64,000 bases of DNA from Typhlomys cinereus (lineage: Eukaryota > Chordata > Mammalia > Rodentia > Platacanthomyidae). The stretch lies in the NCBI GenBank assembly GCA_023101885.1, contig JALPQD010000358.1:1116001-1180000 (forward strand). Direction: 5' to 3'. This document shows positions 1 to 48,900 of the stretch, in pieces. The number at the start of each line of letters is the position of its first letter. The first letter of the stretch is position 1. A program made the position numbers and the translations under genes. The notes below the pieces were generated by a model. That model was not told the origin of the DNA. It saw only the letters and a list, made by a program, of their open reading frames with translations, and did not search any database.

Positions 1-36580
<36,580 letters not shown>

Positions 36581-38049
36581 ACTCAAGCTTGTGTTTGTCA
36601 ACTCCCCCATCAGCCTTGATGCCTTAGTGGGCCAGAAGCAGCCTAACCTACTCACATTCTAAGCAGAAAACATTCCATTCTTGTTGCTGCCCGTCATGTT
36701 GCTCCCCATTCTCTGACTCAGTCCATTCCAACCTTGAAGATGCCTAAAGGAGCTCTTAGGGGTAAAGATGACCTCTGCAGGTCTCAGAAAGTCACCTGCA
36801 TCCATTCTCTTTTAAAGGAACTTCTTAGACTGAGGTTTTCTCCTAGATACAGTTAATGCTTCTATGGTCTCTTGACTATGTCTAATCTATGTCCTTTGGT
36901 GGTATGTAGCTACTTCCTCTGAATTGAAACATGCTTCCTGGTGAAAAAAAGGAGGTTCTGAAGACTCAGAAGGCCAAGGAAGCCTAAAAGTTAAGACAGT
37001 TTGACTCAGGCGGCCCCTCCTTGAGCTTATCTAAGCAACAAGCAATGGCTGGTAGGGAGGAGTGTTCCATCTTACTGCCTGCTAGAGCTCACCTGGGCTT
37101 TTGATGACATGGGTGTCTTTGAGTCATCCACACTCCTGTAGATCATCCATTTTCCTGTATGTCATTCCCATCCATAAATACCTTGGTCCATCAGGATGGA
37201 CTTGGGGGGAATCATTTCCATGGGCTGTGTTTGTTCCAATCTCTCCAAGGAGGTGTGCTCCTTATTGCATTTGGAAAACTTGAACTCTGCTGACTTTCAC
37301 GGTAGTGGAGCTTTTCTTACTTGCTATCCTTCCCCTCTCCTTTGGCATACCAAAAACATGATACCTGATGAGGAATCATTCATCCACCTGGAGTTTGATG
37401 AGGACGCACGGAGTCTCCACCCAAAACAAAGATGATCCTGGGGCAAGGCTAGAAGAACTCCATTACACAGACTCAGTTTTCTTTCCCAAATATCCATCAA
37501 ATGAAGAATGAGTGGATATACACCATGTTCTGGTGGCTCTTCTATTGCCAACATAAATACTTGACCAAAACAACTCAGAAGAACAAGGGGTTTATTTTTG
37601 CTTATGATTCTCAATTTTGTTCACCAAGAGATTCATAACATTAGGAGTTGAGGGAACTGGCAACATCATGCCCACACAAAGCTGAGAAACAAACATACTT
37701 TGTCACCAGTTTACCTGTATCCAATTTTCAACTAGCTTGCTAATCTGTCTTATCCACTCGCCCAAAATTGTCAAAGTTACATCCAGAACTAACTACCACA
37801 ATACACCCAAATAAATATTCAGCCATAAAACAAATGACCACTAATTTTACTGTAACATGAATGAATTCTGAAGTCATTCTGCTAAAAGTCAGAAAGACTG
37901 TGTGTCAAATATTTGTATGAAATGTCTATAACAGATACCTGTAAAAAGAACTGGTTTACCAGTTTGTTAGCTCAGGTGTGGAGTCTGGTAATAAAGACAT
38001 GGTGTGTAGGGGGTGAAGACTACATGACATAGTATTTTTTTCCATTTTC
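36581..38049. other. Intergenic stretch between ADAM3 and ADAM18
   Basis: No coding exon recognised. Open frames here are short and without family resemblance. It leads into a SINE remnant and then the ADAM18 promoter region. Confidence 0.5.
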
Positions 38050-38390
38050 ATGTGTGTGTGTAACATGTACATGTATGATTTATATTTGCATGTGTGTGGG
38101 TGCAGATGTGTGTAGATGTACATGTGTGTGTATGTGTGTGGATATCAGAAATCATTATTATTCTACTCTATTGTCTTGAGTCTGGGTCTCTAATTAAGCC
38201 TCACAAACTCTCCTGTATGGTAAATCTGGCTAGCCAGTAGCTCTAGCGATTTCCAGGTTAGGCCACCTGGGACTGGAATTACAGGAGGACTGCTCCACCA
38301 ATATTCAGATCTGGATATCAATAGTCTAGTACTTTTACTTGTGGGATAAGTGCTTTAAAAGTCATTTCTCAAGCCTATTTTTGGTGTAGT
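38050..38390 (-). mobile_element. B4-like SINE, antisense, decayed
   Basis: A GT-rich start, CTCTATTGTCTTGAGTCTGGGTC, GGTTAGGCCACCTGGGACTGG and a tRNA-like reversed end (AGTGCTTTAAAAGTCATTTCTC). Limits approximate. Confidence 0.5.
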
Positions 38391-38932
38391 GAAAGATGTG
38401 TAAAGTTAACAGGGTTAATGGTTACACAAACCAAGTATGCACTAAGATCACTCAACTGTGCATTTTCAATATGTGAGTTGTATGGAATAGAATTATGCAC
38501 ATCATAAGTGCTTAGAAGACATTAATTTTGGGAGTCTATGATTCCCCCTCCCTCTAGCCATTAGTTTTTGTGGGACCATGGTGATCCTGACTGCCTTAGT
38601 GACCATTGAAGTTCTAGCTTGCTGAGACAGAATAAGACCCCGAGGACTAAACTGAGGTCTGAGTTGACTTCTGAAGTGTTAGTACAGCTCCTCCAGCAGA
38701 AGTTAGCAGGGCATATGCAGCTGGGCATATGCCAGAAGACAATCTTCCTCCTCAGACACTCCCCCCCATGTATTTCCTATGTCTAAGTAGTCAACATGCA
38801 TAGCATAAAGATTAACAAAACACACACACGGTGTAGTGAAAATTTCCTTTTCTTTACCAATTACAAGTTGGTGGTGTAAGAAAGGTCAGTGAGAAAAAAG
38901 TGCTGGCTGACTGGTCAAGATGTGGTTTGTTT

Positions 38933-38936
<4 letters not shown>

Positions 38937-38965
<29 letters not shown>
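38937..38965 (-). repeat. Poly(T) tract, about 29 bases, upstream of ADAM18
   Basis: An uninterrupted T run ends about 240 bases before the ATG. Read on the minus strand it is a poly(A) tail after roughly 200 bases ending ATTCAGCTGGGCTAATG, which could be a reverse-transcribed insert, but I recognise no SINE or pseudogene body and found no target-site duplication. Confidence 0.5.
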
Positions 38966-39049
38966 CATTAGCCCAGCTGAATCTGTGGTGATTGTAAGTG
39001 ACATTCCTGATTCGCTTTCTCTCCTCCATCACATTAAGTAGAACCTGCC

Positions 39050-39208
39050 AGAAAACCTTGGTGTGCATCATTTCCATTTGCCCCTTTTGCGAGGGTAAGG
39101 GAGCGTTCAAACTGACTGGATCCTGGGGCCACAGTTGTGCTCCTGCGTGGTGCCCACGAGCCTGTTGGGCAACGGCCATCTCCCGCTCTGCTTAAGCTCC
39201 GGCCCGCC
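39050..39208 (+). promoter_or_regulatory. Adam18: GC-rich probable promoter and 5'UTR of ADAM18
   Basis: The stretch before the ATG is much richer in GC and CpG than the AT-rich surroundings, and GC richness continues to about 39540. No TATA box stands out. A GGCAAC half-site near 39170 resembles half of an RFX X-box, the motif used by many spermatid genes, but only one half is clear. Transcription start unknown. Confidence 0.45.
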
Positions 39209-39260
39209 ATGGCCCTGCTCTTCTTAGTTGCCCAATTGTGGGTGCTAGTAGCTGGTCTCT
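39209..39260 (+). CDS. Adam18: ADAM18 exon 1: start codon and signal peptide
   Basis: The ATG sits in a good initiation context (GCCCGCCATGG). The 17 codons [17 protein letters not shown] are a typical signal peptide. The donor GTGAGT follows after one base of the next codon. The start is chosen because it alone gives a signal peptide in phase with exon 2. Confidence 0.82.
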
Positions 39261-40129
39261 GTGAGTGCCTGAGAGCCTCACGTTGATTCTTCTGCCTCAG
39301 AGCTGAACCAGGGTCCCTGGCTGGGGGGTAGGGGGATGGGGGTGCAGTTTCCCACAGTTGAGACTCACTTCCCCACCCACTTTCTAGATTCCCAGCCGAA
39401 GTTCTCAGGCATCGTAGGCCACCCTCAGCCCCAAACCCTGCCAGGTAAACCCAGGGTAAAGGCAGTGGCATCTATTGTGCATTTGTGCCCACATGAGGAG
39501 GACAAGTCGGGGTATCCTGACGTGGAGGATGCAGGTGTACCCTCATCGTCCTGACACTTCTCAGTCCTGAGACACTTGGAGCAAGATGCTGAATAGAAAC
39601 TGCAGTGTTTGGCTACGGGTCATTTTCAGTGCTCGCTGAAAGCTGTGCTCCAAGAAAGAGAGAGAGAGTTTTAGAAATAAGTTTGCTATCATAGGCCCTA
39701 GGATGCACTCAGGTTAAGAACATTGTAGATGCTGAAGAAAAAGAAAAAAAAAGACGAAGAAAAACAAAAAAGCCACAAAAAATCATGTTCTTCCTGCAGA
39801 TGCTGATGGGCTGCTTCTGCATGTTACAGTGCCCAGGAAGACAGGGCCTGGAGAGAGTGGAACTTCCCAGCGGCAGGTCAGTGCATAAGAACTGCGAACT
39901 ACTTAAAACTAGACGGCTTTTTATTTATCTTTGATGCCAATCCTTCTCTGCGGTAGTCACTGGCAAAGTGCAGCATGCAGCATATCGGTCTCTAGTCAGC
40001 TATGGGGCAGCCTGTCTCAGTCTCTACTGCTCTCTCCTTTGCGGCTTCCTGCCTTCTTGACCTCTCTTAACTTCTTTAGCTCTTAATTGCCAATTAACAT
40101 TGAGTAGTTTCCAGCAAACATTCTGGTAG

Positions 40130-40221
<92 letters not shown>

Positions 40222-40326
40222 ATCTATTGTCTATTTACCTACCTACCTATCGTCTATCTATCTATCTATCTATCTATCTATCATCTATCTATCATCTATC
40301 GCCTATTTATCTACCTACCTACCTAT

Positions 40327-40373
<47 letters not shown>

Positions 40374-43300
40374 GCCTATTTATCTACCTACCTACCTATC
40401 ATCTATCTATCTATCTATCTATCATCTATTTATCTATCTATCTAGTCATACAGAACAATGGTCCAAAAGGAAGTTCCAAAATTTTGTTAGTCACCACTAA
40501 ATGATAAAACGCTTTTCATGACACATAAAATTAGATATATTAGGATTAATGAATGTTAAGAGAATAAGAAAAAGAAAAAATTTCAATGCCATATTCATGA
40601 TTAAAAGAACAGCAATATATAAATATCATACAAAAAAGTTGAGAAAGCTCTCACCTGCAGAATTTCAGTTATGCAAGGACTGTATATCAGGTCATAAGAC
40701 CCTTTTACAGCCCACAACTTGAGAGACTCCATACTTGACTTGATTTTTATATTCTTCTTAGTTGGAATTCTTGAAGACATTTTCACCATAGCTTAGCTTT
40801 TATTTTTTTTGTATGTGTTGGTAGTGATTTATTAGTTCTTTCAGTCATATCATAAAAATGAAATTTTAACAACAGGAGACTCACATGCAAGGCATGAACT
40901 ATTTTGTAACTTTTGAGGGATCATAAAATAATTTTAAAATGAATACCTTGTGTAGAGTCAACTAATGCATCTTCTGGTATATTGTAGCCCCTAAAATATA
41001 GGAAATAAATACTGAACATTCCTTCATAATAAATTCTCTTTCTAAATGCAATTTTCTCCATTTCATTCTTAACTGATATAAAGCCTAGGGAACAAATAAG
41101 CACTCTTTTATTCAATAATAGACACTGTGATTGTCTGGGACTTTCTTTTTTACAGAATAGAGCATCATTACTGCTCAGATAGGTTCTAGTTTTTTTTTTT
41201 TTTTTCCTTCTTTTCCTTATTGTATCAGTTACTCTTTACTATTGCTGTGAGAGAACACCCAAAGTCAATCAACTTAAGGGAGAAAGGGAGGTTTATTCAT
41301 CTTATGGTTCCAGAGGGGAGGTCTCTCAAAGCAGGGGTGGCATGGCTGGCTGGAGGAGGCTAAGTCACTGCAGACATCTTGGAAGCTGAGAGCTGCAGAC
41401 TGCTTGCAGCAAAGGCTGACTTCTCCTGGAGGTAGGGTGGGCCTAATCCACCTCAAGGCCCACCCCTTGTGGCTGCCTTCCTCCAGCAAGGCTCCACCTC
41501 TCAAGGTGCCATGACCTTGCCAAACACATGAGACTGTGGGGCACACATTTCAAACCATGACACCTATTTTCCCAAGGATTAACTCATAGCAAGACTAATA
41601 CTACATTCTTTTATCCAGCCATACCAAGGAGATTTTTCTATTACATCAAATCAAGAATGTACTTCAATAGTCAATAATTTTTTTCAAGTACAGCTTGTGA
41701 TGAATGAAAAATAGAAGGGATTTTATTAACCATCAGATATGTATTTTTTCTGCAAATCTAGAACAAAGAACTAATTTGGAAGCTATGTATACATTTTATA
41801 AATGTATTGATAGAGAACCATTGAGCAATGCTATCGAATGAAGAATTGCTTGTAAAAGGATCTTTAGGTGGATGGATGTGCTGAATGTCTGGAATGATAT
41901 GCTGAATATTACTCTCAAATATGCTTATTATCTTTTCCAGATCATTCAGTCATTTGAAATCACCTTATTAAAGAATCACATTTTTTAAACATCATGGATT
42001 CAATGTGACAGAGGTCATTATAATTCACAGTTATCTTTAATGTTTCTGTGCTAACTGAACTCTAGATATTTTCAGAAAGAAAAAACTACTTTTAATAGAA
42101 TCAAAATGTCCTAATTAAGTTGGAGACTCTGATTTAATAAAAACTAGATAAACTTATTAAGTATAATATAATCTATTAAGGAAAAAGAAAATAATATATT
42201 TCTGAGACCAATATGTCATGGCACAGTAGATATATATCATATACTTGAGAAAGAGCTTGAATGTAATTCTACCAATTACAAGGGAGTTTTTTTTTTGTTA
42301 ATACAATTTAAATACAGAAAATTATTGAACATTAGTTATTATCACTACTTATCTCTTAGTTAAAATAACATTATGCAGTTATCCTAAGATGCCTGTATGA
42401 TGTTATGAATAACTTGAAATTTTTTAATTAATTTTTTCTACTTTTACAAGCATATTGAGTATTCATCCCAGCTTCCTTCCCTCCCCTTATCTTTCCCATT
42501 CCCTCCCTTCCCTTCACAATTCTGTCCCACTCTTCCACATGTATGCTTCTATCGACTTTAGGGTTCACTCTTGCTTGCCTACTCCTGTATGGGTTCAGGT
42601 CTCCATAAGTGCATCTTCAGGTCATCCCATTGGTATGTGCATTTCCCTTCACACATCCAGGTTTAGACCCAGAGGTTTTCACTGTGAGTTCCCATTCTAT
42701 GGGTATAATAACAGCTGTCTACAGAGCAGTTTGATGTACTGTTTTCCTACCCTATTAATCTATTTCCTTCCCTTTTTAGGTTCTTGTTTGACTCTTTTGG
42801 AGGTTTTAGTTTTCATACTAAGTTTTATCTAGTTCTGTGTAGAATGTTATTGACATTCAGAAAGGAACCTGTCACACTGAGATACAAGTGTGAACTTGAT
42901 GGTTGAGGGTTCCAGCTCTTGGGCACATTTGTAGAGGATTGGTAGTTGAGCTAAGCCCAGAGTGAACCTATAGGGGATTATCTAGTTTATGGGGAAGGCC
43001 CAACTCATGGTGGGCAGGACTAAGGACTAGTTTCTAGACAGGTGAATAAGGTGGAGGGAACTGGTTGAGAAAGTTGGCATCCCGTTATGTGGCTATGGTG
43101 TGTACAGTTCCCTCTCAGTCTTTGATGTTGGTGTGAGTTTTTCTGCCAAGGAGAATAAGCAAATGTAACTAGACTATCATAAGAGAGGATAAAACCCTTT
43201 ATTTCCTTAATCTGTTTTGTCATGATTTTATCAGAAACCATGTAGGTAAACTACCACAGAAATACACTAAATCTACAGATCCCTTTGTAGTCTAGATATT

Positions 43301-45853
43301 TGAAAATATTTATTCTTTTAATCCATGAACATGGTATGTCTTCTTTAGCTTCTTTCCTCCAAGTTTTATAGTTTTCATTGTAGAGCTCTTTTATCTCTTT
43401 AATAAACTTATTCCAACGTATTTGATTTTGTGTAGGTACTGTAAGTGGGAATATTTTCTTGATTTCTGGAGTGAGTCAGACATGCTACTGTTGCACCATG
43501 AGGCCAGCCAACTTTCTTGATCTCTATAAAGATAATTCTCCACTGGAATACAGCAATGCTATTGAGTTTTCTGTGATTTTTCAATTTTTTATAATATACT
43601 TTGGTTAAAATTTTTTTTACTCTGTGACATGTCAGAAATAAATACAATGAATTTGTGTTTTCATCCCTTACTACCTAAGCCCATCCTCCCTCCTGTCCTG
43701 CTTCATAGTTTCTCCTTTTAGCCAGTTTTCCTCCTAACTTTTAAGTCTCTTTGCATATATGGGATTCAGCTGGGATATCTGTACTGGTTTGTGCTTGAGT
43801 ACTTACTGGGAAATGGATGACTTAGCAGTAGGTAAATGATTGAATAAAGAAGTCCCCTTCTCCCTTCCCCCACCCACCCGCATTCCAGCCAGGAGACACT
43901 GTGCCCCAGGGGGTGACATCCAATATTCATCAGGATGGAGCCAAGAGCATTGCAGGAGCAGCAAAACTGAAAAAAAAAAAAAATCAACAAACCATAATTC
44001 AGAAAATCAGAAACTCTACATCAACCACCTGGAACCAGGCCAGCCTAATCTCTCCCCATCCCAAAGCTCAGGGAAATTTGCGGAAGAGGGGGCCGTAAGA
44101 TTGTAGGAGCCCATAGATGTGGAGGAGCAACGATATGCAAGATACTCCACCCAAGTTAGGGCCGAAGTAATCAAAATAGGACTTTACATGACCTGCGCAA
44201 TGACCAACATATCATTGAACAACCCCCAAGGTCTAGTATGGATCACAGGCACTAGAATACTTAGAAACAAGGGATTAACAGCCACAATAGTGTTCCTATA
44301 CTAAAGGGGAACACAAGAAAGAGCTCTAGGCAATGCTACTGAGTCCTTACACCTCATCAGAGAGGAGGACCCAGAGGGAAGTTTGATAGACACAATAAAG
44401 GATGCTCCAGGAATGGGAGAGGGGGGGCACTGGGAAAGGGGGAGGGAGGGGGAAAAGGAAGGAGAAAGGGGGAGAGAGAGCAGGAGGGGTGGCGGTGGTG
44501 GGGGGGAGGGTGTGTCCAGAGAGGGGAGGAGGGAGGAAGGGGAATGGGCTACTTATCAACTTTGTATGAGTGGAAAAAAGAAAAAAGAAAAAAAGAACAA
44601 AAAAAAGAAGTCCCCCTCTGTCTGGCATTAGCATTAAACATCTCTTAAAAAGGTGTAGTATAGGGCTGGAGAGGTGGCTCAGGGATTAAGCCTCTGCCTT
44701 GCAGGCGGAAGGTCCTGAGTTCGGATCCTAGACCCCACGTATAGACGCCAGGTGGAAGCGGGGGCGGCCTGCGTTTCTGGTCCTGGTAGGGCGGAGCCTG
44801 TGAATCCCGGGGCAGAGTAAACAAGGAGGAGGTGGAGGCAGTCCATGATGGTTCCCGAATTCGCCCGTAGTTCTACACACATACATGCACACACACAGGC
44901 ACAATTGAATAGATAATAATAATTTTAAAAAAATCTTAAAAAAAAGGTGTAGTATGTCTTGAGATCTGTGGAGTTCAACATTCATGTCAAGTCATTCATG
45001 TGTGGTTTATTCCACTTATGCCAATGTGTTTCATTTTATAAGCAATTATAATGGGATTTATTTTTAATTTATATGTTGAGTGTTCATCATCTGTACTGTG
45101 CAGAAATACAGTTTATTTTCAATCTGAACCCTTGTATTTTTTGACCTGACTAAACTCCTTTTTCTAGATTTATTTGTATTTATAACAGTGTAACAGTAGA
45201 TACTTGGAAATTTTATTTACAATCACATTATCTATAAAGCACAACTTTTTTCCTTCCCTCCTCTATCCCTCCTTCTGATATTATTACTATTACTTTATTT
45301 TGCTTTATTTCCCAGACAGGATCTCACTTTGTAAGTTAATCTAATTTTTATCTTCCATTTTTTTTTCTCAACCTCCTAAGTGGGACTTCACACATATGTA
45401 GTCCTTATATTTTTATTTTCCAATTTAGAAATTTGAAACATATTGGCTCTTTTTCTTTTCTCTAATTATTGCCCTAAATAATCCTTGTAGAGCTAGTGTG
45501 TGTAACCATGAACTGGGAATTCCACCTGTGTTTTTAGTCTCCCTTTAACTGTAATATGACCTGTAAATTTATGAAAATGATCTTTTTAAATTGAGAAAGT
45601 TTTCCTGTGTTAATATTTTTCTGCTAATTTTTTAAAACCATAAACAGTATTGGATCTTGTTCAGTGACTTTTTTTTAGGACAAATTGATTGTGTGGCTTA
45701 GTCTGGGATCTATATTAACTGATTTTCTAATACTCATTCTTCCAAGTTGCCCTGAAATAAATCTCAGTTGGTCATGGTGTGTGATTGCTTTCATGATGGT
45801 AAATTGTTTTACATTAGAATTGTGCTAATACATGTAATTGATCATGTAATTGA

Positions 45854-45900
<47 letters not shown>

Positions 45901-48900
45901 ATGCGCACACATTGACCTACAGTTTATTTGACACAGTTTTTGGTTTTGTTATCAGTACACCGTCATTTTCATGCAATGAAATAGAAAGTGTTCTCTTCAG
46001 TTTGCCTACTTTAGTGTTAATTGCTTCAATATTGGGTACAATTTCCAATGGAAACTATTTTCCTATTTGTCTTTAATTGCCGAGTCAATTTCCACAGTAG
46101 GTTTAAATTGCTTGCAAGTTTCTTTTATGTACAGAGTAAGTTGTTATAGTTTGTGCTTGTTATAGTTTGTCCATTTTATATAACATTGACTAACTAATTC
46201 CATTAATGGTAGTTCCTGTGTAATGTTGTGTGTGGCATTGTTACCTGTTTTTTGTGACTGTGGCATATGTACTAGCATCAGATGATTCATTTCTAATGTT
46301 TGTACTTGACATATTTTCCATTTTCTTATTTGTTAGATCCGACTGGACTTGCCTATCAAAAGAAGCAGGTTTTGCTTTGTTTTATTTACTGTTTTTAGGT
46401 TTACCTTACTTGTTGCTTTTTTATTTCAAGTTTTATTGATTCTTCTTCATTTTCTACCTCTATTTTGCTTTAGGTTTATTTTATTTTGGCTATTGATATT
46501 TCCATGATATTTTTCATTATTACATTACTTGGATTTAATTCTGGTACTAAACATTCTGTGAGTTCAAACAAATCTATAACAGCATATCTTCTACTCAGTC
46601 ATCCACCCATACCCTAGCAACTACCCATTTTACTGCTTACAGTTTTAATCTAGAATGTGTTTAGACTTCAGATGTTTTCTTTCACTTAAGTGTATTTAAG
46701 ATTCTAGTGTACCTTTTTATTTTCTCCCACATTCTATTTTTTTCCCAGTCATACAAGCTCAATAGGTACCCTGTCCTCTCCCTCCCTTCATCCCTCCCCA
46801 ATCCTCCCTTTTACTCTCCCCCCCTTTTCCCCTTCCTTCATCCCTGTCCTTCCCTCCACTTTTCCCAGTGTCTCCCTCTTCTCCCTCCCATCTCCTGGAG
46901 CATCCTTTTGTGTGAATACCAAACCTTCTTCTGAGTCCTCCACCCTAGTGAGGTACAAAGTCTTAGTGGCATATAGCTTCGAGCCCTTTCTTGGGCTTCC
47001 CATTAGTATGGGAACTCTATTATGACTTTTAATCCCTTGCCTCTAATGATCTTACTGCCTATGATCCATGCTAGACTTTGGGGGGGGGGGTCATCGGCAT
47101 GTCAGCCATTGTGCAGGTCATGCAAAGTCTGATTATGGCTACTGCAGCCCCAACCCGTGGGGAGTATCTTGCATATTGTTAGTCCTCCCCATCTTTAAAC
47201 TCTTACAATCTTGCGGTCCCCTCTTCTGCATCTATTGTATCTTTTAGTGGCAAGATAGCTACTTTATTTTCATTATGATATAAAATTCTTTTGCCCATAT
47301 TGAAGTATATTCCTCTAAAGGTTGACAATTATGATTAAAGTTGCTACCAAATATTCCTAGGTAGACACTTATACGTACATAAAATTTATATTTTTGATTA
47401 AGTGAGAGTAAAATTATTTAACAAACCTAGATTTGACATGGTGGAACATGCCTATAACATCAGCACTCAATGGGGAGATAAGAACACCACCTTGAGATAG
47501 AGGCCAAGTCTACACCTTGGTTCAAAGAATAACACAACAAAAAATTTAACAAATATAAAAAGTATTTGTGATAGTGCTTGTGAATTGATATTTGAGATTA
47601 TGGAAATTGTACAATGTATGTTCTTTAACCATAATGGAATGAAATAATAAATCAATAGAAGGAAAGAAAGATAACTATAAGTAATTCAAGATACCTAAGT
47701 AAAATATGGTGAGATAAAACTAAAAGATACAAAAATGCAACTCTTCAAAATCTGCAGGATACATTGGAGGCAGTACCCGCATGTTGTCTGTAGCTTGCAT
47801 ATAAAAAGCTTTCCTTTAGTAGAAATATTTGGGCATAACTTTGTATTGTCGCTTGTTCTCACTTTGGGGAACAATAGCCATAATTAATTTTTTAAAGGTA
47901 CAAAATAATCTTATATTAAGTTCCTGTTTTATCCCAAACTTCATTTCATCTGAGTAATTATTTCCTTCATTTGCTTGCTGTGTTGTATATTCCCTTTGGA
48001 ATTCTTTAACTCAGAAATCAAACAGCTTTTTAAATTGAGTATTTACCTTTGTACTTGAAATTAGTCTGACTTTCTATTGTGACTTTTTGCACTTGGTCTG
48101 GAATGCAGAACTGGAGCCCGTGTCACACTTCTCACTTGTCTAAGGGAGTTGCTAGGATCAGGTGCACCTGAGGCCTGGATTCTCTTGGGCGTCCTCTGAG
48201 CTTTCAATCAGGGTCTCTATGCCAAATTCACAGTTTGATAGAGACTTACTAGTCAAAGTGCTGTCTACATTTTTGGACCTTCTCCAGGGACTCCACAGAT
48301 TTGCCTCCTGGTTCTGGATGACATTACATAGGAGGATCACCGTGTCAGTTCCTGATACTTGGTATCTTCATTATCTCTTTTCTGTATAGCCTTTTGGGTT
48401 TTTTTCCTTCTAGCCTTTACATTTTGAGAGTTGATAAATGTATGCACACACATACACGCACACATACATATATAAAATATACATGTCTATAAATGTTTTA
48501 TTAGTTTGTTATATTTGATGTGTAATGTAAATCCAATCATGTATCATTTATTTTTATTAAGATGCATGCTCTTCTAGATAGAATAGAGTGTCAATGATGA
48601 CAAAATTGTAATTTTTTTTAGTGAAAACTAGTTTTATTTTAAAATTGAGTGCATAGCACTCATCTAATTCCACTGTGTAGACTTTAGCACCATACTCGCT
48701 ATTTGCAGTTAATGTCATAGCGCAGATACATTTGGTTTGCAGTTTTGTACTTGAATAGTGTTTATTTAGTGGACTTTGGTACAGTCCTTTATACATATCA
48801 TTAATATGTTCACAGTACACATTTAATGATGGTCCAGTAATCTCAAAAAAAAACTTTAATGACTAATCAATAAGTTAAAAGAAAACCCACACAACTCCCC

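Noticed and set aside
39034..39471. 145-codon minus-strand open frame over the ADAM18 promoter
   Set aside because: It overlaps ADAM18 exon 1 on the other strand, lies in GC-rich sequence where long chance frames are common, and resembles no family.
40130..40445. Regular repeat array that could suggest a CRISPR or satellite
   Set aside because: The unit is four bases with no spacers; it is a microsatellite in a mammalian intron.
48090..48400. GC-richer segment in ADAM18 intron 2 as a possible exon or retrocopy
   Set aside because: Short frames on both strands, no conserved motif, no splice-site pair and no A-tail or duplication found.
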